Shown here piece by piece: positions 25,182 to 32,884 of a DNA stretch of 39,839 bases (positions within the stretch are counted from its first letter, which is position 1; the number at the start of each line of letters is the position of its first letter). The notes beneath the pieces were generated by a model. It was not told the DNA's origin. It searched no databases and saw only the letters and a list, made by a program, of their open reading frames with translations. Made by a program: the position numbers and the translations under genes. The stretch comes from an uncultured Eubacteriales bacterium (GTDB taxonomy: Bacteria; Bacillota; Clostridia; Oscillospirales; Butyricicoccaceae), in contig CAJUIK010000002.1 in NCBI GenBank assembly GCA_910585875.1, forward strand, positions 1-39,839, given 5' to 3'.

Positions 25182-26600
25182 ATGACAATGGAAATCAAAA
25201 AAGAACTGCTGCGCCGGATTCCGAAAATCGACGAGATCCTGGCCCAGCCCCAGGCGGCCCAGGCCATGGCCCAGGGCAAAAAAGCCGCCGTAACTCAGGC
25301 GGCCCGGCAGGCGGCGGAACAGCTGCGGAGCCGGATTTTGGCCGGCGAGACGCCGGAAATCTCAGTGGAAGCGGCGGCGGCGCTGGCGCTGGAAATCGCC
25401 GAGGAAAACAGCCGCATGAACCTGCGGCCGGTGGTCAACGGCACGGGCGTCGTGCTGCACACCAACCTGGGTCGAGCCCGGATGAGCCATGAAGCGGCGT
25501 TGGCCGCCATGGAGGCGGCGGAAAGCTACAACACCCTGGAATACGATTGCCGACAAGGCCGGCGGGGCAGCCGCTACGCCCATGTGGAAAGCCTGCTCTG
25601 CCAGCTCACCGGGGCGGAGGCGGCGCTGGCCGTCAACAACAACGCCGCCGCCGTCATGCTGATTTTGGGAACCTTGGCTAAAAATCGGCAGGTCGTCGTC
25701 TCCCGGGGGGAATTGGTGGAAATCGGCGGCTCCTTCCGGGTGCCGGAGATTATGGAGCAAAGCAATTCCGCTTTGGTGGAGGTGGGAACCACCAACAAAA
25801 CCCATCCCCAGGACTATGAGCGGGCGATCACCGACCAGACGGCGGCGCTGCTCAAGGTACACACCAGCAATTATAAAATTATGGGCTTTACGGAGGACGT
25901 GCCGCTGGAGCAGCTGGCGGAAATCGGCCGGCGGCGGGGACTGCCGGTGATTTACGACCTGGGCAGCGGCGCGCTGACCGACCTGGCGGCCTATGGCATC
26001 GAAAGCGAACCCACTGTGCAGCAGGCCGCCGAAGCGGGGGCGGATATCGTCAGCTTCAGCGGCGACAAGCTGCTGGGCGGCCCCCAGGCGGGTATTATCG
26101 TGGGCAAAAAGGCCTATATCGACGCCATGAAGAAAAATCCGCTGACGCGGGCCACGCGCATTGACAAGCTGACGCTGGCGGCCTTGGAAGCCACCCTGCG
26201 CATTTATTTGGAGCCGGAGCAGATCAACGAGAAAATTCCCACCTATCAAATGCTGTCCATGCCCCTGGAGGAGATGGAGGCCAAGGGCCGGCGGCTGATG
26301 GCAAAGCTGGCGGATATTCCGGGGCTTCATTGCCAGCTGGCGGAGGACGAGGGGCAGGTGGGGGGCGGCAGCGTCCCCACCCAGATGATTCCTTCCCGGG
26401 TCGTGGCCATGCGGCACGAGAGCGTGGCGCCGGATCAGCTGGAAACCAGGCTGCGGCTGGAACCCCTGCCCATTGTGGGGCGGATTTCCAAAGACCGGTA
26501 TTTGCTGGATATGCGGACGACCCAAGAGGAATATTTTGATACTATCGCCCAGTCTGTGGCCAAAGCGACGGCCCAGCGCGGCCGGGAGGAAAGGGAATGA
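25182..26600 (+). CDS. selA: L-seryl-tRNA(Sec) selenium transferase
   Basis: The enzyme converts Ser-tRNA-Sec to Sec-tRNA-Sec using selenophosphate and PLP. It has 472 residues, close to the bacterial norm; ATG 25188 is an equally possible start. The N-terminal tRNA-binding domain opens with LLRRIPKIDEIL. The PLP-binding lysine is K296 in SFSGDKLLGGPQAG, and RPVVNGTGVVLHTNLGRA marks the catalytic core. It is coupled to selB by an ATGA overlap and preceded by its own promoter and hairpin leader. Confidence 0.96.
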   Translation: MTMEIKKELLRRIPKIDEILAQPQAAQAMAQGKKAAVTQAARQAAEQLRSRILAGETPEISVEAAAALALEIAEENSRMNLRPVVNGTGVVLHTNLGRARMSHEAALAAMEAAESYNTLEYDCRQGRRGSRYAHVESLLCQLTGAEAALAVNNNAAAVMLILGTLAKNRQVVVSRGELVEIGGSFRVPEIMEQSNSALVEVGTTNKTHPQDYERAITDQTAALLKVHTSNYKIMGFTEDVPLEQLAEIGRRRGLPVIYDLGSGALTDLAAYGIESEPTVQQAAEAGADIVSFSGDKLLGGPQAGIIVGKKAYIDAMKKNPLTRATRIDKLTLAALEATLRIYLEPEQINEKIPTYQMLSMPLEEMEAKGRRLMAKLADIPGLHCQLAEDEGQVGGGSVPTQMIPSRVVAMRHESVAPDQLETRLRLEPLPIVGRISKDRYLLDMRTTQEEYFDTIAQSVAKATAQRGREERE

Positions 26601-28498
26601 ACAACAGCATCATCGGCACAGCCGGCCATGTGGATCACGGCAAGACCTGTTTGATCCGGGCGCTGACCGGTATTGAGACAGACCGGCTGCGGGAGGAAAA
26701 AAAGCGGGGCATCACCATCGAGCTGGGCTTTGCGTACCTGGATTTGCCGGAGGGAGGCCGGGCGGGCGTCATCGACGTGCCGGGCCACGAAAAATTCGTC
26801 CGCAATATGCTGGCTGGCGCCGGGGGAATCGACCTGGCTCTGCTGATTGTGGCGGCGGACGAGGGCGTTATGCCCCAGACCGTCGAGCACCTGGGCATCT
26901 TATCCCTGCTGGAAATCAAGCATGGCATTATCGTGATGACCAAAATAGACACGGTGGATGAGGATTGGCGGCAGCTGGTGGCGGAGGATATCCGCAGCCA
27001 GGTTCAGGGCACGTTTTTGGGGCAGGCGCCGCTGATGGAGGTTTCTTCCTATACCGGCCAGGGCGTCGAGGAGCTGAGGCAGGAGATTTTTCGCCAGCTG
27101 GCCCAGCTGGAGGGGAAGAAAGGGGATATCCCCTTCCGCATCCCGGTGGATCGGGTGTTTTCCATGGAGGGCTTCGGCACCGTGATCACCGGCACCATGA
27201 TCGAGGGCAAATTGCGCGAAGGGGACGAGGTGACGCTGTATCCCGGGGAAAAGCCGGGCAAAGTGCGGAATATCCAGGTCCATTCCCAGAGCGTGGACAC
27301 GGCCTATGCCGGCCAGCGGGTGGCGGTGAACTTCTCCAACCTGAAAAAGAGCGATATCCAGCGGGGAGACGTTGTGGCGCCGCCGGGGACCATGCATCCC
27401 ACGATGATGGCGGACGTGCGGCTGAATATCCTGAAAGAGGCCAAGCGAGCGGTGAAAAACACCAGCCGCCTGCATTTTTACCACGGCAGCCGGGAAATCC
27501 TGTGCAAAGCCGTGCTGCTGGAAGGGGACGCCTTGGAGCCGGGCCAGAGCGGCTACGCCCAGCTGCGGCTGGAGGAGACGGCGGCCCTCAAGGCCGGGGA
27601 CCATTTTGTGGTCCGATTCTATTCCCCGCTGGAAACGGTGGGCGGCGGCGTGATTCTGGATCCCTCCCCCTTCAAGCGCAAGCGGGGGGACTCAGGCGCT
27701 CTGGAGGAACTGAAGATTTTGGAGACCGGTTCCTTGCAGGATAAAATCTGCCAGGGAATCAAGGCGGGCAGCCCCCATTACCGGACCCTGGACTTTGTGG
27801 CGGTGCAGTTCGGCGCCGCCTTGGATCAGGCTCGGGCCGCCGCTCAAGCTCTGGAGCAGGAAGGGCAAATCGCCTGCGTTGCGCCGGACCTCTATCTGCA
27901 TCAGCAGTTTATCCAGGCCCAGGGCCAGCGGCTCAGCGAGATTCTGCGGGAATACCACACCGCAAACCCCCTGAAAGAGGGCATGAAAAAGGAAGAGCTG
28001 CGCACCCGGTTTTTGCCTCGGCAGAGCCAGGCTGTGGCCGACGGGATGCTGGCCTACTACGAAAAGGCGGAGCGGATTAAAATTGTCAACGGCATGGCCT
28101 CCCTGTTCCGCTTCAAGGTGAAATTTGACGAGGAAGCGGCCCGGATGACGGAAAAGATGGAAAAAATCTATTTGGAGGGCGGCTATACCCCGCCGGACAC
28201 CGAAGATGTTTTGGCTCAGATGGGCCGGGACCAGAAAAAGGCCCAGCAGGTTCACAACGCTTTGATTGCCGGCGGGACCCTGGCCCGGATGGACGGCCAG
28301 ATCTGCTTCCACCGGCAGCATTATGACAAGGCGGTGGAGCTGATCTGCGGCGGCATCCGGGAAAAGGGCCAGATCACTTTGGGCGAGGTCCGGGATTTGC
28401 TGGGGACCTCCCGAAAATACGCCATCGTGATTCTGGAAACCCTGGACCGGGAAAAGGTGACCAAAAAAATCGGCGACGCCCGGGTGCTGGCGCAATAG
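26597..28498 (+). CDS. selB: selenocysteine-specific elongation factor SelB
   Basis: This 633-residue GTPase brings Sec-tRNA-Sec to UGA codons marked by a SECIS hairpin. The G1 loop GHVDHGKT is at residues 10-17, DVPGHE is the G3 motif, and MTKID is the G4-type segment. EF-Tu-like domains 2 and 3 follow. The last ~250 residues form the tandem winged helices that hold the SECIS RNA (for example CFHRQHYDKAVELI near the end). It overlaps selA by 4 bases. Client UGA codons in this window are those of selD, grdB and grdA. Confidence 0.96.
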   Translation: MNNSIIGTAGHVDHGKTCLIRALTGIETDRLREEKKRGITIELGFAYLDLPEGGRAGVIDVPGHEKFVRNMLAGAGGIDLALLIVAADEGVMPQTVEHLGILSLLEIKHGIIVMTKIDTVDEDWRQLVAEDIRSQVQGTFLGQAPLMEVSSYTGQGVEELRQEIFRQLAQLEGKKGDIPFRIPVDRVFSMEGFGTVITGTMIEGKLREGDEVTLYPGEKPGKVRNIQVHSQSVDTAYAGQRVAVNFSNLKKSDIQRGDVVAPPGTMHPTMMADVRLNILKEAKRAVKNTSRLHFYHGSREILCKAVLLEGDALEPGQSGYAQLRLEETAALKAGDHFVVRFYSPLETVGGGVILDPSPFKRKRGDSGALEELKILETGSLQDKICQGIKAGSPHYRTLDFVAVQFGAALDQARAAAQALEQEGQIACVAPDLYLHQQFIQAQGQRLSEILREYHTANPLKEGMKKEELRTRFLPRQSQAVADGMLAYYEKAERIKIVNGMASLFRFKVKFDEEAARMTEKMEKIYLEGGYTPPDTEDVLAQMGRDQKKAQQVHNALIAGGTLARMDGQICFHRQHYDKAVELICGGIREKGQITLGEVRDLLGTSRKYAIVILETLDREKVTKKIGDARVLAQ

Positions 28499-28506
28499 AG
28501 CGATAG

Positions 28507-28547
28507 CAAAACGCTTCGGCATGATTTGTCGAAGCGTTTTGTTTTGT
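28507..28547 (+). terminator. terminator of selAB
   Basis: A perfect 12-bp stem (28507-28518/28530-28541) is followed by a T-rich tail, 8 bases after the selB stop. Confidence 0.85.
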
Positions 28548-28676
28548 TATGAAATAGAATAAAAAGAGTTAATAATTGTTAATAAATATATTGACAAATA
28601 AAATTAAATGCAGTAATATGAAAAAAGGGATGTAGAGAAGAATGGGAAGCATCCGCCTATGGCGAAAGGAGAAATG

Positions 28677-29369
28677 ATGCGCACAAATTGGAAGCAGCGC
28701 TTTTTCTGTTCAGTGATTGTAGTCGCCGCCGCCGTTTCTTTGGCTGTGTCAATCGCCGCTGCCGAGACGAGGACTGTTTCGGAGGATTTGTTGAAGGAAT
28801 TTCCCCAAGGGTATGAATATCCAATTCTGCCGGGCACAGATCAATGGCTGCAATTTCATGATTTCCCTTCTAAAATTGAGGCTTGTCAAGTCCCGGAGGA
28901 TATTCTAAAAGCCATGTCCACTGCTCAAGTGTTGGAATCTGCCTTGAATTATCCGCTCAATATCAACGCTTTTGTTTGGAATACGCCGGAAGCGGGGTAC
29001 CATTCGGTTTTGTCTTACAGCAATGTGCATCAGGAGCTGATGAGCCGGGCAGACGCAGCGGAGGCGCTGATTGCCCGATATGGGGCCACGCCGGCGACGG
29101 TCGCCGACGAAGAGGAGCAATTTGATAGAGCCCAGCAAATCTGGCTGATGGAAATCATGCTTCAACAGCAGCCGATTCAGCGGCAGATGGACGAAACCCA
29201 ACGCTTGACTGTGGGGCGGTATGCTGTGGAAAAGCTGGAGCAGGAAAGAGGAAATCTGTTCTATGGAGAGGATCCAGTATCTTATTACTACTCTGTTCCA
29301 ATTCAAAGGGAGTTTCCGCAGCAGAGAGCAACTTATACGGCGATTGCTTCGTCTGATATCCGGCGATAA
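28677..29369 (+). CDS. secreted hypothetical protein
   Basis: The protein has 230 residues. ATG 28677 lies 6 bases after aaagga and is the preferred start; ATGs at 28674 and 28659 are in frame. A signal peptide (about residues 1-28, KQRFFCSVIVVAAAVSLAV, ending AAAE) precedes a mostly helical, glutamine- and glutamate-rich mature part. No known domain is recognised. The composition is slightly more AT-rich than its neighbours. It precedes a small zinc-ribbon membrane protein by 33 bases, suggesting a two-gene unit. Confidence 0.7.
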   Translation: MRTNWKQRFFCSVIVVAAAVSLAVSIAAAETRTVSEDLLKEFPQGYEYPILPGTDQWLQFHDFPSKIEACQVPEDILKAMSTAQVLESALNYPLNINAFVWNTPEAGYHSVLSYSNVHQELMSRADAAEALIARYGATPATVADEEEQFDRAQQIWLMEIMLQQQPIQRQMDETQRLTVGRYAVEKLEQERGNLFYGEDPVSYYYSVPIQREFPQQRATYTAIASSDIRR

Positions 29370-29402
29370 GGGGAGCGGTTATCTCGAGAGGGAGAAAACA
29401 AG

Positions 29403-29759
29403 ATGCGCGACAAAAGCAAACTTGAGCGAGCGCAATTGGCTTACAAGGTAGAGCGAATAGGGCGTATGGCGCTTGCGGCTGTACTGTCGGTAAAGCTTTT
29501 GCTGCAGCTGGAAGTCATTCGTTCTGAAGATCTCTATTTTATTATTGCTGTTTCTGAAATGATCATGTGGCTGTTCGTGATAACGACTGGATGTTGGCGG
29601 CAGCGATGGAGCAAAAGGCTGTGTTATTGCCCCTTTTGTACGCGATTTGATGACAAAGCGGCATATCAGTTTTTAAGACATCGACAACAGCAATATATCT
29701 GCCCCCATTGCGGCCGGCTCATCTTTGCTATGGAAGAAAAGAAAGAAACAGAAGAATAA
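29403..29759 (+). CDS. small membrane protein with C-terminal zinc ribbon
   Basis: The protein has 118 residues. Two hydrophobic segments (about 19-36 and 43-62) are followed by a ribbon of two knuckles, CPFC and CPHC, roughly 27 residues apart near the C-terminus. Such membrane-anchored ribbons are common in Bacillota and mostly uncharacterised. It lies 33 bases after the secreted hypothetical gene, and a strong terminator follows directly. Confidence 0.7.
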   Translation: MRDKSKLERAQLAYKVERIGRMALAAVLSVKLLLQLEVIRSEDLYFIIAVSEMIMWLFVITTGCWRQRWSKRLCYCPFCTRFDDKAAYQFLRHRQQQYICPHCGRLIFAMEEKKETEE

Positions 29760-29760
29760 A

Positions 29761-29799
29761 CCCCACCCCCTCTCGAACGAGAGGGGGTGGTTTGGTTTT
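29761..29799 (+). terminator. terminator after zinc-ribbon gene
   Basis: A long GC-rich stem around the CTCG-AA-CGAG loop (29761-29793) is followed by GGTTTTT. Confidence 0.85.
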
Positions 29800-29808
29800 T
29801 GAGGATTT

Positions 29809-29838
29809 TCAAGGGACTTTTTTCAAAAAGGCCCTTGA
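29809..29838 (-). terminator. possible terminator of the M14 peptidase gene
   Basis: Arms TCAAGGG/CCCTTGA form a weak hairpin, with a second GC-rich palindrome (about 29848-29860) nearer the gene. On the minus strand this is the first plausible stop signal after the peptidase. Confidence 0.4.
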
Positions 29839-29872
29839 AGGGGGTTCGGGGCGCCGCCCCGACAGCATGGCA

Positions 29873-31558
29873 TTAGCCCAGTGTAATTTCCGTGCGCACT
29901 GCGCCGATGCGGCCGCCTTGGCAGGTCAGGCGGAGCACGTCGCCAGGGTTGGCTTTCACAACCCAAGAAATTTTCTTTTGCAGCGGCTCTGTCTCAATCG
30001 TGTTGGGGCCCATGCCGCTGTTGCGGGCGTTCAGGCCAGACAGGCCCTGCAGGTGGCCGATCTTCTGGCACAGCTTGCCCTCTACAGCCTCCGCGCCTTC
30101 CAAAGAAAGGGTCAGTTCTTTCAGGGTCTTGAGCTTCAAGCCCTCCTTGAACACATAGGTGGGCAGATAGCCCCGGTTGCCCACGACGGCCTCCACCTGG
30201 TACAGGCCGCCGCCCAGGCTGCGGGCTTCCGCCTTGTCGAAGACCACATGGGGCAGGGTGCGGATCAGCCGCAGAGCGAAGCGGGAAATCTTCTCCAGTT
30301 CCTGCTCCAGGAACTTGATAGGCGGGTTCTGCTGGGTGAATTTAAAATCCGCGCCGCCAATCTCCACCGGGCCCAGCTGGGGATGCTCAAAGGGCGTCCA
30401 GGGCTGGAAAGCGTCCTTGCCCAGGTTTTCGTCCAGCCATTGCAGGTGTTTATAGGCGCAGTCCAGCTGCTGTTCGTCGGTGAGATGTTCGGCGGGAGGA
30501 TATTGCAGGGGGAAGCCCGCCCGCTCAGACAGATCCCAACACTCCACAGTGAAGCCGGGCACGCCCAGAATGAAATGGCAGAAATCATCGAAGCCGCCGT
30601 AGGTGGCGGGGCTGGAGGCAGGCATATACTGGGTATAAAGATTCAGCACAGGGAAACCGGTTTCCTCATGGCCCATCTGGCCCAGGGCCCGGTAAATGTC
30701 CATATCCGCCTGGTGGGCTTCCTTGGGGTGTTTGTATCCGGGGGTATGGAGGATTTGACCGCCGGCGGTGTGCATATCCAGAACGCAGCAGACGTTGGGG
30801 TGATTGAGAAGGAAATCGGCGTTGGCCCGGGTCTCCGGGTGGCACAGGGGATAGGCGCCGGCGCCGGGCTGCAGGCTGTCGTCCTGCCAGCCCACCGGAT
30901 AATTGCGGTTGAAGTCATTGCCGAATTTCTGGGGGGCCATGGGAATATGCAGGCCGTCATAGTCTTCGACGACGCCTTCGGGGTAGACGTTGTAGAACAG
31001 GCCGTCGGTTTCGTCCGGCCGGCGCTTTTCCATCAGCCGGGGGTCTTTGTCCGAGACCTTCCACACGCCGTAGGGGGAGGGGACCCGCATCATGCGGGAG
31101 ACGCCGTCGCCGTCCAGATCCTGACGGCGCAGGCCGGGCATATCCTGCTCATAGGGCCAGGGGCGGGGGGCGGAGCGCACCCAATCCGGCGTGGTCAAAT
31201 AGTGTTCCGAGCCGTCGCAGGACAGGCGGGGCACAATGTACAGCGTATACCGCTCCAGCATCTGCTTGATCTGGGGATCCTCCAGATTGCTGAAAATCGT
31301 GTCCAGCAGATAGAGGGCCACCATGGAGCCGCACACCTCGCCGGCATGGATGTTGGCCTCCATATAGTAGGCCGGTTTTTCCTCCCAGGCGCCGGAGGCG
31401 ACGTCGGTCACCTCGATGGCCAGGATCTCCCGGCCCTGGGGCGTCAGGCCCATGGGGGTCAGACGGGCTAGTTCCGGGTGGGCCTTGGCGTAGCCCCGCA
31501 GCAGGTCGGCGATCTCCTGATAGCGGTAGTAATGGTCGTATTGCAAAGAATGCTTCAT
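29873..31558 (-). CDS. M14-family zinc carboxypeptidase
   Basis: The protein has 561 residues. The start is ATG 31558 behind aaggagg; the open frame upstream is not coding. The N-terminal catalytic domain has the metal-binding HAGE (H71, E74), the third ligand in LDMHTAGG, and a likely catalytic glutamate in FTVECWD, all in M14 order. PQGREILAIEV precedes the first zinc ligand as usual. A C-terminal beta-rich extension of about 150 residues (YQVEAVVGNRGYLPTYV) follows. No signal peptide is visible, so it probably works on peptides inside the cell, possibly feeding amino-acid fermentation. Confidence 0.87.
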   Translation of the reverse strand: MKHSLQYDHYYRYQEIADLLRGYAKAHPELARLTPMGLTPQGREILAIEVTDVASGAWEEKPAYYMEANIHAGEVCGSMVALYLLDTIFSNLEDPQIKQMLERYTLYIVPRLSCDGSEHYLTTPDWVRSAPRPWPYEQDMPGLRRQDLDGDGVSRMMRVPSPYGVWKVSDKDPRLMEKRRPDETDGLFYNVYPEGVVEDYDGLHIPMAPQKFGNDFNRNYPVGWQDDSLQPGAGAYPLCHPETRANADFLLNHPNVCCVLDMHTAGGQILHTPGYKHPKEAHQADMDIYRALGQMGHEETGFPVLNLYTQYMPASSPATYGGFDDFCHFILGVPGFTVECWDLSERAGFPLQYPPAEHLTDEQQLDCAYKHLQWLDENLGKDAFQPWTPFEHPQLGPVEIGGADFKFTQQNPPIKFLEQELEKISRFALRLIRTLPHVVFDKAEARSLGGGLYQVEAVVGNRGYLPTYVFKEGLKLKTLKELTLSLEGAEAVEGKLCQKIGHLQGLSGLNARNSGMGPNTIETEPLQKKISWVVKANPGDVLRLTCQGGRIGAVRTEITLG

Positions 31559-31681
31559 GGATAAAACCTCCTTGTTCCGGCGGCCGCTTGGAGACGGCCG
31601 CTCTTTGGACATGGTCGGGCTTGGGGCCCGGCGGCTGGGAAGGCCCTTTGGCCCTTGTCCAGCCGCTCCGCTTCTACCGTC

Positions 31682-31710
31682 AGTATACCGCCAAAAGGGG
31701 ATTTCTGCAA
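31682..31710 (-). promoter_or_regulatory. promoter of the M14 peptidase gene
   Basis: On the minus strand TTGCAG (31710-31705) and TATACT (31687-31682) are 17 bases apart, about 120 bases before the start codon. Confidence 0.65.
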
Positions 31711-31772
31711 GCGAATTGATAAAACCGATAAACGGGGCGAAAAGAATTGATAGAGAATTAACAAGAAGCCGC

Positions 31773-31801
31773 TTGCAAAAAGGCGGAAGGTGTGATATTA
31801 T
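31773..31801 (+). promoter_or_regulatory. promoter of tRNA-Sec gene
   Basis: TTGCAA (31773-31778) and TATTAT (31796-31801) are 17 bases apart, 22 bases before the mature tRNA start. Confidence 0.7.
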
Positions 31802-31823
31802 CACTACGGCTTTCAAAGAGTAT

Positions 31824-31920
31824 GGGAGTAGATGGGCGCTGGTGTGCCCTCTGGTCTTCAAAACCAGTAATAGCGGTTAGGAGCCGCTTAGGTGGGTTCG
31901 ATTCCCACATACTCCCGCCA
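31824..31920 (+). tRNA. selC: tRNA-Sec (anticodon TCA)
   Basis: The 97-base gene includes an encoded CCA. The anticodon loop CTTCAAA sits on the stem CTGGT/ACCAG and reads UGA. A 6-bp D stem (GGGCGC/GTGCCC, one wobble) and a long variable arm (AGCGG/CCGCT) set it apart from ordinary tRNAs. The T stem is GTGGG/CCCAC. The extended acceptor stem pairs for seven positions, with an apparent G-A at the eighth. It completes the selenocysteine pathway in this window. Confidence 0.95.
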
Positions 31921-31963
31921 GCTTTTATCCATAAAACCGATAAGCGCAATCAGGAAATATCGC

Positions 31964-31991
31964 TTGCCTTTTCGGCGGATTGTGTTAAAAT
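31964..31991 (+). promoter_or_regulatory. upstream promoter of the grd operon
   Basis: TTGCCT (31964-31969) and TAAAAT (31986-31991) have a 16-base spacer, and TGT before the -10 box makes an extended -10. The transcript would begin just before the glycine riboswitch. Confidence 0.6.
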
Positions 31992-32024
31992 ATAGACGAA
32001 CTGAATAAGCGGGATGAAACCTAT

Positions 32025-32222
32025 CGGGAGAGACCCCTTTTGGGGCGCCGAAGATGCAAGGGCCGTTTTTGTCGAAGCGGCGCGAAACTTTCAGGCAAAA
32101 GGACCGGAGGCGGACCGGACTCTGAAAAGCCAAAACGGCGCCCAAGGAGCAACGGCGGCCGGCTTCCATGACAAGCGGGGAGGCGGCGCCCGAATCTCTC
32201 AGGCTCGAAAACGGAGGGACGA
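32025..32222 (+). ncRNA. tandem glycine riboswitch
   Basis: Two aptamers stand in series. The first has GGGAGAGACC, GCGCCGAAGATGCAAGG and CGAAACTTTCAGGCAAAAGG followed by ACTCTG. The second has GGCGCCCAAGGAGCAACGG and CGAATCTCTCAGGCTCGAAA with ACGGAGGGAC. These are the conserved cores of the gcvT-type glycine riboswitch. A terminator overlaps the end of the second aptamer, and the glycine reductase operon follows. Glycine most likely prevents termination and turns on its own breakdown. Confidence 0.93.
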
Positions 32223-32263
32223 CAGCGTTAAAGCGTATTCGCTTTTGGCGCCGTCGTTTTTTT
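32219..32263 (+). terminator. riboswitch expression-platform terminator
   Basis: Left arm 32219-32227 and right arm around 32247-32257 enclose a second stem, AAAGCG/CGCTTT. Seven T residues follow. The left arm overlaps the last aptamer bases, so ligand binding can compete with it. Confidence 0.8.
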
Positions 32264-32286
32264 GCGGTCGGGCGCAGGATTTTTGC

Positions 32287-32315
32287 TTGCCATCATGGGT
32301 AGAATACGGTATAAT
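32287..32315 (+). promoter_or_regulatory. internal grd promoter, beyond the riboswitch
   Basis: TTGCCA (32287-32292) and TATAAT (32310-32315) are 17 bases apart. Transcripts from here would escape riboswitch control. Its leader holds a perfect 8-bp hairpin (TTTATTGA/TCAATAAA). Confidence 0.65.
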
Positions 32316-32411
32316 AAACGCAGAATGGGCAGAGAGCAAATGATTTATTGATGAATTCAATAAACGCTCTGAAACCTATCGAAAAACACGATAACAGTTC
32401 TGGGGGCGGCT

Positions 32412-32795
32412 ATGGCGGATTTCTTTATTATCACCAATAACGAACTGGTGCGGGATACATACGCCGAGACGGCTCAGGTGGAGTTTCACGCCGTCCATTA
32501 TACGGAGATTATGCGGATGGCCCGGGATTATATCCACGCCGGCCACAGGCTGCTCACCCACCCGCTGGCGGGCAGTATCAAGCCCAACGAAACGCCGTAT
32601 AAGACAATTTTCCTGACAAAGAGCAAAAAAGGAATGGACGCGGAATCCCTGCGCATTATAGAAGAGTGCGTCGTCGCCTGCAGAAAATTCGGCAAAGACC
32701 GGTTTCCCGATATGCCGGAGCAGATGCGGCAGGATTTCCGCACCATCGATTGCAGTCTGTGCGACAACGCCATGGCCTCGGCCGTCCAGCTGTAA
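32412..32795 (+). CDS. grdX: GrdX family protein
   Basis: This 127-residue soluble protein is the usual first gene of grd operons. It opens ADFFIITNNELVRD, and its middle has HRLLTHPLAGSIKPNETPYKTI-like text (split across residues 45-66) that is typical of the family. The ending CRKFGKDRFPDMPE is also conserved. The biochemical role of GrdX is not established. It lies downstream of the glycine riboswitch and internal promoter, 89 bases before grdE. Confidence 0.85.
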   Translation: MADFFIITNNELVRDTYAETAQVEFHAVHYTEIMRMARDYIHAGHRLLTHPLAGSIKPNETPYKTIFLTKSKKGMDAESLRIIEECVVACRKFGKDRFPDMPEQMRQDFRTIDCSLCDNAMASAVQL

Positions 32796-32884
32796 AGCGG
32801 CGGAAGGCGGGCGTTCCCATCCGGTCAGTTTTCTTAAGAACCTTTAAGAAAATGATATACATTTAAATTATGGAGGTGCTCAAA

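Noticed and set aside
29708..31471. 587-codon plus-strand frame opposite the M14 peptidase
   Set aside because: It is a shadow of the GC-rich peptidase codons; the minus strand has all zinc ligands.
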